The notes beneath the pieces were generated by a model. It saw only the letters and a program-made list of their open reading frames with translations, ran no database searches and was not told the origin of the DNA. DNA of 64,000 bases, from NCBI GenBank assembly GCA_003554585.1, contig PWGV01000025.1:1-64000 (forward strand). Reading direction: 5' to 3'. Shown one piece after another: positions 27,329-35,145 of this stretch. Source of the DNA: Halobacteroidaceae bacterium. GTDB lineage: Bacteria > Bacillota > Halanaerobiia > B1SED10-174. Within the stretch, counting starts at the first letter, position 1, and each line of letters begins with the position of its first letter. Position numbers and translations under genes: made by a program.

Positions 27329-28090
27329 ATGATTTTTCAGGGTGGAAAGGTAAAATACCTGAGTTTTTCCGATTGGAACTGGCCCTGGCTGATCCACGGT
27401 TTCTCGACTCGTTGGGGAGGAGTTTCTAATAAAGAATATCGCCAGCTCAATATGGCGGGTAGGGGAGACAATGCCAGCAATATCAGAAAGAACCGGGCCC
27501 TTTTTCTTAAAGAAATGGGCTTAATTAATCCCCGGGTTTTCATGGGTGAACAGGTCCATGGAACAAATATAAAAATGGTTAACCAGGAATCTTCGACAAT
27601 TAAAAGGAATACCGATGGCCTGTTAACAAAAGAATCACAAAATGTCCTGCTGGCATTTTTTGCAGATTGTGTTCCCCTTTTCCTGGTTGTACCTGAATAT
27701 AAGACTGTAGGGATAATCCATGCCGGGTGGAAGGGGACAGCCCAAAAAATCGCCTCCCGGGCGGTTGAATTTCTTTGTAAGAATTTAGAAATTGGTCCTG
27801 ATAAAATCCGGGCAGGTTTGGGCCCCGCAATTGGCCCCTGCTGTTATGAGGTTGGGGCCGAGGTTGCAGAGAAGTTTTTGGAAAAAGAAATTATTTCCCG
27901 GCCTCGTAAAAAGAGGTTTTTTCTTGATCTGCCTCAGGTTAATATATTCCAGCTAGAGGATGCGGGGGTTCCTGCGGCGAATATTGGAAAAAGTGGTTTT
28001 TGCACTGCCTGCAATCCCCACCTTTTTTATTCCCACCGGAGAGATGGGGAAAAAACAGGGAGAATGGCAAGCTTAATAGCAATAATATAG
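27329..28090 (+). CDS. pgeF: Multicopper-type laccase-domain protein (YlmD/PgeF, purine nucleoside phosphorylase-like)
   Basis: This cytoplasmic protein of about 253 residues belongs to the DUF152/YfiH family, whose members act on purine nucleosides or on peptidoglycan precursors. The zinc-site motifs are GEQVHG, FADCVPLFL and HAGWKGT, with GPAIGPCCYEVG following. The ORF-track start at 27209 lies inside nrdR. After GGGGGAG the candidates are TTG 27326 and ATG 27329; I use the ATG. Its position after nrdR matches ylmD of Bacillus. Confidence 0.9.
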   Translation: MIFQGGKVKYLSFSDWNWPWLIHGFSTRWGGVSNKEYRQLNMAGRGDNASNIRKNRALFLKEMGLINPRVFMGEQVHGTNIKMVNQESSTIKRNTDGLLTKESQNVLLAFFADCVPLFLVVPEYKTVGIIHAGWKGTAQKIASRAVEFLCKNLEIGPDKIRAGLGPAIGPCCYEVGAEVAEKFLEKEIISRPRKKRFFLDLPQVNIFQLEDAGVPAANIGKSGFCTACNPHLFYSHRRDGEKTGRMASLIAII

Positions 28091-28103
28091 GGAGAGAGAG
28101 CGG

Positions 28104-28964
28104 ATGGGCAAGGCTAACAAAAAAAATTTATTCCTGTTTTTTTTCTGCGCTGTCCTTTTTTTTATACTGGTTATTTTTATATATTCTCCCCCGAAAAATT
28201 CCCTTTATACTGTTCAGCATGGGGAAATTCGGGAAGAATTTACCTCCGACGCGATTTTTATCCGGGAGGAGCTTGTAATTAAAAGCCAGTATTCCGGCCA
28301 GGTTAATATAGTAATTGGAGAGGGGCAAAGGGTAAGAAGTGGGACCACGGTTATGACTATTGGGGAAGAGAAAGCGATGGTATATGCCTTTGATACCGGG
28401 GTAATATCTTTCAAACATGATGGCGATGAAAATCTTTTTAACCCGGAAGACTGGGCTTATCTGGAAAGAGAACTGATAACCGGCGCTCGAAATAGTTTTT
28501 CAAATTTACGGGATGGCCAGCGGGTAAGAGAGGGCCAATTTCTATTTAGAGTTGTAAACAATTTTTGCCTTTACCTTGCAATTTTGTTTCCCCCTGAACA
28601 ACCAATTCCCCCGGATGGTAGCAGTTTTAGGATTGAATTTCCCCGTCTGGATAGGGAAATTTACTGGGTTCAGGTGGTGGATACGATATTTAGAGAAAGG
28701 ATTGTTATCGTTGAGCTGAGGCAATTTATTGACGAATTCCTTTCCTTGCGTACTCAACCAGTAAATGTGGTCAGGGGTGTTCAGCGGGGAGTTGTGGTGC
28801 CCCGGGAAGCAATTGTTGAAACAGATGATGGATACGCTGTTTTGGTTTCAGGCCGAGGAGAACCAGCTTTACGGAAGGTTGATTTACGGGGAGGAAATGC
28901 AAACATGGTTATTGTTGATGGATTAAATCCAGGAGACGAGGTTTATTTGCAGCCGGATTATTAA
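28104..28964 (+). CDS. HlyD-like membrane-anchored protein in the ylm block
   Basis: This 286-residue protein has an N-terminal membrane anchor (about 8-29) and an extracytoplasmic part. IKSQYSGQVNIVIGEGQRVRSG resembles the half-lipoyl motif of HlyD/RND adaptor proteins. The C terminus (GVVVPREAIVETDDGYAVLVS...LNPGDEVYL) resembles the membrane-proximal barrel of that family. No ABC or RND partner is encoded nearby. It lies between ylmD and ylmE, where a cell-envelope or division-linked role can be suspected but not shown. ATG 28104 follows GGGAGAGAG. Confidence 0.68.
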   Translation: MGKANKKNLFLFFFCAVLFFILVIFIYSPPKNSLYTVQHGEIREEFTSDAIFIREELVIKSQYSGQVNIVIGEGQRVRSGTTVMTIGEEKAMVYAFDTGVISFKHDGDENLFNPEDWAYLERELITGARNSFSNLRDGQRVREGQFLFRVVNNFCLYLAILFPPEQPIPPDGSSFRIEFPRLDREIYWVQVVDTIFRERIVIVELRQFIDEFLSLRTQPVNVVRGVQRGVVVPREAIVETDDGYAVLVSGRGEPALRKVDLRGGNANMVIVDGLNPGDEVYLQPDY

Positions 28965-28984
28965 AAGCAGGAGGTGGACTTTCT

Positions 28985-29671
28985 TTGCAGGAAACCAGTA
29001 AAAAAAATTTGAGACGGATAAAAAAGGAATTGAACATCAACGAAAACAAAGAAGTGAAAATCATTGGGGTTACAAAAAACAGAACCTTCGAAGAAATAGA
29101 GAAGGTTTTGAATAAAGGATTAACAGACCTCGGGGAGAACAGAGTCCAGGAATTATTGAGAAAAACGGAGATGTTCCCCACCGGCGTTGGTTGGCATTTT
29201 ATTGGACATCTGCAGCGCAATAAGGTAAAATATGTAGTGCGTATGCCCCAATTAGCCATGATCCATTCTGTTGATAGTCTCCGCCTGGCCAAAAAAATTT
29301 CCCAGGAGGCAAAGCGTGCCAAAAGGGTAATACCTGTTTTATTGCAGGTTAATATCGCCCGGGAAGAACAGAAGTATGGTTTCCTAGCTCAGGACTTAAA
29401 CAGAAATTTACCCGAATTAGACGAACTAGAGAATATTAAAATTAAGGGCCTAATGACTATGGCTCCCTTTGTTAAAGATCCTGAGGAAACCAGGCCTTTT
29501 TTTGCGGATTTGCGCAAACTTGTCGAAAAAATCAAAGAAAAAAACTGGCAGCGGATAAAAATGGAAGAACTATCAATGGGCATGTCCCAGGACTATTTGG
29601 TTGCCCTAGAAGAAGGAGCCACTATTATCCGGTTAGGTCGAATTTTGTTTTCTGACGAAGGAGGAATTTGA
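28985..29671 (+). CDS. ylmE: PLP homeostasis protein YlmE (YggS/COG0325 family)
   Basis: This 228-residue cytoplasmic PLP-binding TIM-barrel protein is involved in vitamin B6 and amino/keto acid balance; it is not a proven racemase. VTKNRTFEEIEKVL carries the likely PLP lysine, and GENRVQELLRK, HFIGHLQRNK, LLQVNI and LSMGMSQDYLVALEEGATIIRLGRILF are family motifs. The start is TTG 28985, 10 bp after AGGAGG. sepF, which usually follows ylmE, is missing here. Confidence 0.94.
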   Translation: MQETSKKNLRRIKKELNINENKEVKIIGVTKNRTFEEIEKVLNKGLTDLGENRVQELLRKTEMFPTGVGWHFIGHLQRNKVKYVVRMPQLAMIHSVDSLRLAKKISQEAKRAKRVIPVLLQVNIAREEQKYGFLAQDLNRNLPELDELENIKIKGLMTMAPFVKDPEETRPFFADLRKLVEKIKEKNWQRIKMEELSMGMSQDYLVALEEGATIIRLGRILFSDEGGI

Positions 29672-29943
29672 TGGTATTATTAATACGGACAATCCTTTTT
29701 TTCTTCGAAATCCTTTACTGGCTCATAATCGCAAGGGTAATAATTTCTTTTTTACCCCTACAGAATATCCAGAACCCCTGGAGAAAGGTTTTAAAATTTT
29801 TATTTGAGGTTACCGAACCGATTTTGAGTCCCATTAGAAATATTTTACCCAAGAATCAAATGGGAATCGATTTCTCTCCTTTTATTGCAATCTTATTATT
29901 AATTCTAATCAGGCAGCTGTTTATCAGCGCTTTCCTTGGTTAA
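29671..29943 (+). CDS. yggT: YggT family membrane protein (YlmG)
   Basis: This protein of about 90 residues has two hydrophobic segments, with IARVIISFLPL and the conserved VTEPILSPIRNILP between them. The family is implicated in envelope and division-site organisation. ATG 29671 is 6 bp after GGAGG, better than the TTG 29668 used in the track; it overlaps the ylmE stop. Confidence 0.9.
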   Translation: MVLLIRTILFFFEILYWLIIARVIISFLPLQNIQNPWRKVLKFLFEVTEPILSPIRNILPKNQMGIDFSPFIAILLLILIRQLFISAFLG

Positions 29944-29957
29944 GGGGGTGGATAGAA

Positions 29958-30242
29958 GTGGCAGAAAAAAAAGTAATAAAAAGTACCGTTTCTTCGCTCA
30001 GGTTAGACGCCCTTGCTGGGGTGGGCTTTGGCTGTTCCAGATCAAAAGCAGCCCAGTACATAAAAGATGGGAAGCTTGCCTATAAAGAACAACCTGTAAC
30101 CAACCCCGCTCAAAGTGTTGAAGTCGGAGATTATATAGAATGGGAAAACCATGGAGTTGTTTGTCTGGAAGAAGTTGAGGGTGAGACCAAAAAAGGTCGT
30201 TTGCGGGTAATTATGTCGCGGATGAAAAAAAGGGAGGACTGA
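29958..30242 (+). CDS. S4-domain RNA-binding protein, YlmH C-terminal domain only
   Basis: This 94-residue protein corresponds to the C-terminal S4 domain of YlmH: VSSLRLDALAGVGFGCSRSKAAQYIKDGKLAYKEQPVTNP, then GRLRVIMSR. Bacillus YlmH is about 257 residues with a large N-terminal domain. Here only 14 bp separate the start from the yggT stop, so no N-terminal domain is encoded. GTG 29958 follows GGGGGTGG. YlmH and the small S4 protein RqcP act in ribosome quality control with RqcH, and rqcH is also in this window. Confidence 0.87.
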   Translation: MAEKKVIKSTVSSLRLDALAGVGFGCSRSKAAQYIKDGKLAYKEQPVTNPAQSVEVGDYIEWENHGVVCLEEVEGETKKGRLRVIMSRMKKRED

Positions 30243-30244
30243 AG

Positions 30245-30736
30245 TTGAAATTAAATCCTTTAGACATTTATAACAAGGAATTCAGGAAGGGTTTTTCGGT
30301 TTGGTCTTATAAAAAAGAAGATGTTGATGATTTTCTGGAACAGGTGGGCCGGGATTATGAAGAGGTATATAATGAATTAAACCAGCTAAAAGAAGAGAAC
30401 GAAGAACTCCAACACCAACTGGAAAAATGCAGGGCTAATGAAATGAACCTAAAACAGCAGTTGCAGCAGGCCGAAGAGGAAAAAGAACAGGTTGAAAAGG
30501 AATCCGATTTGATAATTAAAGAAGCCAAAATGAAAGCCAAAGAGATTATTGAAGATGCCCAGAAACAAATCCAGGATTACTATTCCCGCTATCAGAAGCT
30601 TAAAGAGTTAGAAGAGTTGTTCCGAGTTCGCTTCCGGACCTTGTTGGAAACCCACCTTGAATATTTAGAAAAACACGAAGCTCAGGTCCAGGAACAGGGT
30701 GAGGAGGAAGAAAGCGAGGATGGGCCAACAGAATAA
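30245..30736 (+). CDS. divIVA: Cell division/polarity protein DivIVA
   Basis: This 163-residue coiled-coil protein has the N-terminal lipid-binding domain (LDIYNKEFRKGFSVWSYKKEDVDDFLEQVGRDYEEVYNEL) and a long coiled coil (about 40-145) with a Glu-rich tail. It senses negative membrane curvature at septa. The start is TTG 30245 behind GGAGG. Its place after the S4 gene matches Bacillus order. Confidence 0.95.
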   Translation: MKLNPLDIYNKEFRKGFSVWSYKKEDVDDFLEQVGRDYEEVYNELNQLKEENEELQHQLEKCRANEMNLKQQLQQAEEEKEQVEKESDLIIKEAKMKAKEIIEDAQKQIQDYYSRYQKLKELEELFRVRFRTLLETHLEYLEKHEAQVQEQGEEEESEDGPTE

Positions 30737-31409
30737 AAAAATGATTGGAATTCTTGGAGGAATGGGGCCCGATGCAACAATTACTCTTTTCTACCGGATT
30801 GTGGCCCAAACCAGGGCAGAAAGAGACCAGGACCATTTACCGATTATCATTGACAATAACCCGGCCATTCCTGATAGGACCGGCGCTTTGCTTGAAGGAG
30901 GCCCGAACCCAGCTCCTTTCTTAAGGGAATCTGTTCGACGCCTGCAAAAAGCAGGGGCAGAAGTGATTGGTATGCCCTGCAATACAGCCCATGCTTTTCT
31001 GGCTGAGATCAGGAAAGATTTAAAAGTTCCCTTTGTAGATATGGTGGGATTAACTCAAGAACAGGCCGGGTTTAAAGATGGGAATTTTTTTCTTCTTGCA
31101 ACCCGGGGAACAATTAAGGCAGGAATTTATTCAGGTTTACAGATTCCAGAAAAATCATTCCAGGAGCGAATTCAAGCCCTGATTTACGGGGTAAAAGCTG
31201 GTGGGAATTTAGCGGAAAAACAGCTTGAATTAAAAGAAATAATTAATATTATCAGGGAAAAGCGCGGAGGCGTTGTCCTGGGATGTACAGAATTATCCTT
31301 CCTTTACTGGCCTCCCTATAACGAACCCTTATTTAAAGATAATGGCTTTGTTATCGATCCGCTTAATTTGTTAGCCCAGGAGTTAATCAGGACCGCTGAT
31401 TTGCATTAA
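30720..31409 (+). CDS. Aspartate/glutamate racemase family protein
   Basis: This cofactor-independent amino-acid racemase-like enzyme has about 229 residues. IGILGGMGPDATITLFYRIV near the N terminus, MPCNTAH with the first catalytic Cys and VVLGCTELSFL with the second are all present. The closest type is aspartate racemase (RacD/YgeA); glutamate racemase MurI is less similar in its GGMGP start. Start choice is uncertain: ATG 30720 is used, GTG 30699 is in the track, and both overlap divIVA. A D-amino-acid supply for cell wall or metabolism is inferred. Confidence 0.85.
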   Translation: MGQQNKKMIGILGGMGPDATITLFYRIVAQTRAERDQDHLPIIIDNNPAIPDRTGALLEGGPNPAPFLRESVRRLQKAGAEVIGMPCNTAHAFLAEIRKDLKVPFVDMVGLTQEQAGFKDGNFFLLATRGTIKAGIYSGLQIPEKSFQERIQALIYGVKAGGNLAEKQLELKEIINIIREKRGGVVLGCTELSFLYWPPYNEPLFKDNGFVIDPLNLLAQELIRTADLH

Positions 31410-31449
31410 AAATACTCCTTTTTATGGTTATAAGGAAAGGGGTTAATTT

Positions 31450-31773
31450 ATGGCCGAAGAAAGAGAAAAGGAAGCTACAAAAGAAAAAGAAGTTGTCCAC
31501 ATGCTCGAAAAAATTAATGGGCGGATGGAAGATATTACCGAACGAATTGAAGAAATTGGGATTGAGGATTATTTTGACCTGCTTAAATCTCCAAGGCGAC
31601 TTTTGTTTACAAATTTTATTGTCGGGCTGGCCAGAGGCCTCGGCTTTGCTGTTGGAGCAACCATTCTTGGTGCCATTTTTTTAATGGTTCTATTCCGACT
31701 CGGCGAGTTAAATCTTCCTGTAATCGGGGAATTTATTGCAAGATTGGTCCGAATTGTCCAGGAATTCCTTTAA
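31450..31773 (+). CDS. DUF5665 family membrane protein
   Basis: This 107-residue protein has a charged N-terminal half with a short predicted coiled coil (MLEKINGRMEDITERIEEIG). Then come YFDLLKSPRRLLFTNFIVGLARGLGFAVGATILGAIFLMVLF, with one or two membrane segments, and a C-terminal amphipathic region. The RGLGFAVGATILGA segment is typical of DUF5665. Its function is not known. ATG 31450 follows AAAGGGG. lspA starts shortly after it. Confidence 0.8.
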   Translation: MAEEREKEATKEKEVVHMLEKINGRMEDITERIEEIGIEDYFDLLKSPRRLLFTNFIVGLARGLGFAVGATILGAIFLMVLFRLGELNLPVIGEFIARLVRIVQEFL

Positions 31774-31804
31774 ACTTCTATTTATTGGTCCGGGGGGTAT
31801 TTAT

Positions 31805-32254
31805 TTGGTTTTGCTTTGGGCTCTAATTATTTTTTTAATGGACCAGGGGAGCAAGTTCCTGGTTGATAAAAAATTTGATATTTTTACCTCTCAGCCGATT
31901 ATAGAAAATTTTTTTCATATTACCCTTTTATATAATACTGGAGGGGCTTTTGGGTTATTCCAGGGAAGAACAGCTATTTTAATAGGTTTTACTGTAATTC
32001 TTTTTCTTTTGATTTACAAATACCGCCACCTTTTACCCCAGAAAACCTGGTGGCATAAGGCTGCTTTAGGATTGCTTGTCGGGGGGGCGGCAGGCAATTT
32101 TTTTGATAGGATTTTTCGGGGACATGTAATTGATTTTCTGGATTTTCAAATCTGGCCGGTTTTTAATATTGCTGATTCGGCAATAACTGTTGCCATTTTT
32201 TTGTTTTTTTTGCAGGTTTTTTTAGATTGGAGAGCAGAAAGCAATGAAAGGTGA
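31805..32254 (+). CDS. lspA: Lipoprotein signal peptidase (SPase II)
   Basis: This aspartyl protease of about 149 residues with four membrane segments cleaves lipoprotein signal peptides. Catalytic Asp residues lie in GAAGNFFDRIFRGHVIDFLDF and FNIADSAI, and ITLLYNTGGAFGLF is the other conserved box. The track start (31736) lies inside the upstream gene; TTG 31805 is 7 bp after a GGGGGG run and gives a normal length. It overlaps rluD by 11 bp. Confidence 0.94.
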   Translation: MVLLWALIIFLMDQGSKFLVDKKFDIFTSQPIIENFFHITLLYNTGGAFGLFQGRTAILIGFTVILFLLIYKYRHLLPQKTWWHKAALGLLVGGAAGNFFDRIFRGHVIDFLDFQIWPVFNIADSAITVAIFLFFLQVFLDWRAESNER

Positions 32255-33182
32255 AACCAGGGAAATAAAAGCTATTGAGGAAGGGGAGCGAGTCGATAAA
32301 TTTCTGGCCAGGTACCAGGAAGATCTTTCCCGTAATTTCATCCAGAAATTAATTAAAGACGGCAGAATTTTCGTTGAAGGGAAAAAAGTAAAAGCTAGCT
32401 ATCGAATGAAAGAAGGGGAAGAAATCCGCATTGAAATTCCTCCTCCGGAACCGATAAAACTAATTCCCCAAAAAATTCCTTTAAATATTATATATGAGGA
32501 TTCCTGGGTTTTAGTTATAAATAAACAGCCTGACCTGGTTGTTCACCCTGCTGTCGGGCATCCCGATGGGACTCTTGTAAATGCTCTCCTTTACCACTGC
32601 CAGGACCTAGAAGGAATCGGGGGACGGTTGCGCCCTGGAATAGTTCATCGGCTGGACCGAGATACCTCTGGAGTAATGGTTATCTCGAAAAAGGATAAGA
32701 TCCACTCCGAACTTGTAAAGGCTTTCAAAGCAAGAGAGGTAGCAAAAACCTACCTGGCATTTGTAAGCGGAGGTTTTTCGCGGCAAGAGGGGTGGATTGA
32801 TTCCCCGATTGGTCGCCATCCCCAGCAACGAAAAAAAATGGCGGCCGGGGTGGTTGGTGGGAGAGAGGCCCAGACTTATTTTCGAGTCCTGGGGCAGGTT
32901 GAAAACTGTTCTCTTCTTGAGTTGAAACCCCGGACGGGCCGAACGCACCAGTTGCGAGTTCACCTTGCTTATATCAACCACCCTATTCTTGGGGACAGGG
33001 TTTATGCGGGTAGAAATATTGCCACGGCAGCCCCCAGGCAAATGCTGCATAGTTTTAAACTAAAATTTTTTCATCCCTTTCTGGAAAAAGAAATGTCTTT
33101 TTCTGCCCAGCCCTGGGAGGATTTTTTGGAGGTTGCCCGTGAATCAGGTTTCGACAAATATCTTACTAGTGAGGGTGATTAA
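32244..33182 (+). CDS. rluD: Pseudouridine synthase RluA/RluD family
   Basis: This 312-residue RNA-modifying enzyme has an N-terminal S4 domain (VDKFLARYQEDLSRNFIQKLIKDGRIFV) and the catalytic domain with HRLDRDTSGVMVISK, where the Asp is the nucleophile, and LKPRTGRTHQLRVHLAYINHPILGD. It corresponds to ylyB next to lspA in Bacillus. The exact rRNA targets are not readable from sequence. Confidence 0.94.
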   Translation: MKGETREIKAIEEGERVDKFLARYQEDLSRNFIQKLIKDGRIFVEGKKVKASYRMKEGEEIRIEIPPPEPIKLIPQKIPLNIIYEDSWVLVINKQPDLVVHPAVGHPDGTLVNALLYHCQDLEGIGGRLRPGIVHRLDRDTSGVMVISKKDKIHSELVKAFKAREVAKTYLAFVSGGFSRQEGWIDSPIGRHPQQRKKMAAGVVGGREAQTYFRVLGQVENCSLLELKPRTGRTHQLRVHLAYINHPILGDRVYAGRNIATAAPRQMLHSFKLKFFHPFLEKEMSFSAQPWEDFLEVARESGFDKYLTSEGD

Positions 33183-33183
33183 A

Positions 33184-34350
33184 ATGGAGTACGGCTTTGA
33201 CGAAGTTTTGGACAGACGGGGTACTAATTGTATCAAGTGGGATTATACTGAAGATATCTTTGGCAAAAAAGATATTCTACCCCTTTGGGTTGCGGACATG
33301 GACTTTGCAATTCCTCCCGCAGTTCAAAAAGCCTTAAAAGAGAGGGCCGATCATCCAATTTACGGCTATTCCGGTATCCAGATTTCTTTTTTCCAGGCAT
33401 TTGCCAGTTGGATGGAAAAAAGACACAGCTGGCAGGTTGAGAGGGACTGGGTAATCCCCACGCCAGGAGTTGTTCCCGCAATTGCCCTGGCAATTAATTC
33501 GTTTACCCGTGAAGGGGATAAAATTGTTATTCAGCCTCCTGTTTACCCCCCCTTTTTTTCTGTTGTAAAAAATAACCACCGGGAGCTTGTTTATAATCCC
33601 TTACTGGAAACTGAAGAAGGTTACAAAATGGATTTTGACAACCTGGAAAAAATTTTAGATGATCGGACTAAAATGCTGGTTTTTTGTAACCCCCATAATC
33701 CCGGGGGCCGGGTCTGGAAAGAAAAAGAATTAAAAGAACTTGTCCGGATTTGCTCTGCAAGGGATGTTTTGTTAGTTTCTGATGAAATATGGTCTGACAT
33801 TGTTTTTGCAGGTAACGAACATCGGCCTCTTGCCCAGGTTGCTGGAGATTACAGCTCCAAAGTTATCACCTGCATGGCTCCAAGCAAAACATTCAATCTC
33901 GCTGGCCTGAAAACATCGGCAACGGTTATTTCTGATCCTGATCTCCGGGATAAATTTTGTAAAACGATGAATCGTTTGGGCCTGGGGAAAATCAATGTCA
34001 TGGGTACCATAGCTTTTACAGCTGCGTACAATCATGGTGAAGAGTGGCTGGAATCTCTCCTGGAATATCTGGAGGAAAATGTTAAATTCCTCGTAGAGTT
34101 CTTAAAAAACCGCATGCCTAAAGTGCGTGTTCATTATCCGGAAGGAACTTTTCTTGTTTGGCTGGATTTTAATGAATACGGTTTTTCGGACGAGGAGTTG
34201 CAGGAAAAAACAGTTCACGGGGCCAAAGTTGGCCTGAACCCTGGCTATTCATTTGGCGAACAGGGAAAAGGGTTTCTCCGAATTAATATTGGCTGTCCCC
34301 GCCCGACACTTGAAGAAGCAATGGAAAGGCTGGCCCGGGAATTTGAATAA
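33184..34350 (+). CDS. patB: PatB/MalY-type aminotransferase (C-S lyase)
   Basis: This PLP fold-type I enzyme of about 388 residues shows the MalY/PatB features: RRGTNCIKWDYTEDIFGKKDILPLWVADMDFA at the N terminus, NPHNPGGRVW, SDEIWSDIVF, and the PLP lysine in APSKTFNLAGLKTS. Such enzymes act as cystathionine beta-lyases and often also as aminotransferases. The track start 33133 overlaps rluD; ATG 33184 after GAGGGTGA is preferred. It lies between rluD and pyrR, outside the usual conserved order. Confidence 0.9.
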   Translation: MEYGFDEVLDRRGTNCIKWDYTEDIFGKKDILPLWVADMDFAIPPAVQKALKERADHPIYGYSGIQISFFQAFASWMEKRHSWQVERDWVIPTPGVVPAIALAINSFTREGDKIVIQPPVYPPFFSVVKNNHRELVYNPLLETEEGYKMDFDNLEKILDDRTKMLVFCNPHNPGGRVWKEKELKELVRICSARDVLLVSDEIWSDIVFAGNEHRPLAQVAGDYSSKVITCMAPSKTFNLAGLKTSATVISDPDLRDKFCKTMNRLGLGKINVMGTIAFTAAYNHGEEWLESLLEYLEENVKFLVEFLKNRMPKVRVHYPEGTFLVWLDFNEYGFSDEELQEKTVHGAKVGLNPGYSFGEQGKGFLRINIGCPRPTLEEAMERLAREFE

Positions 34351-34354
34351 TTTC

Positions 34355-34383
34355 TTGACAAATTTTATATCTATTGATAATAT
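34355..34383 (+). promoter_or_regulatory. Promoter of the pyr operon
   Basis: A perfect -35 TTGACA (34355-34360) is followed by a 17-bp spacer and TAATAT (34378-34383); GATAAT at 34376 is an alternative -10. The PyrR-type leader begins about 25 bases downstream. Confidence 0.65.
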
Positions 34384-34408
34384 TTAGAGAAGCATATGTG
34401 TCCTTTAA

Positions 34409-35033
<625 letters not shown>

Positions 35034-35052
35034 AGAAAAAAGCCCTTTAATT

Positions 35053-35106
35053 CGGTCCAGAGAGGCCGGCAAGGGAAGCCCAGAGAAAACATTCCCCTGC
35101 CTGTTT
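35053..35106 (+). promoter_or_regulatory. Second PyrR-type leader hairpin before uraA
   Basis: The hairpin CGGTCCAGAGAGGCCG (35053-35068) holds TCCAGAGAGGC, the core of the PyrR-binding loop. Directly after it, GGCAAGGGAA pairs with TTCCCCTGCC (one mismatch), in the place where the attenuator terminator would be. The bases that follow (TGTTTCACTG) are not a T run, so termination would be weak. Confidence 0.72.
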
Positions 35107-35145
35107 CACTGTACCGGTTGGGAAAATTAATTAGGAGGCGGTATA

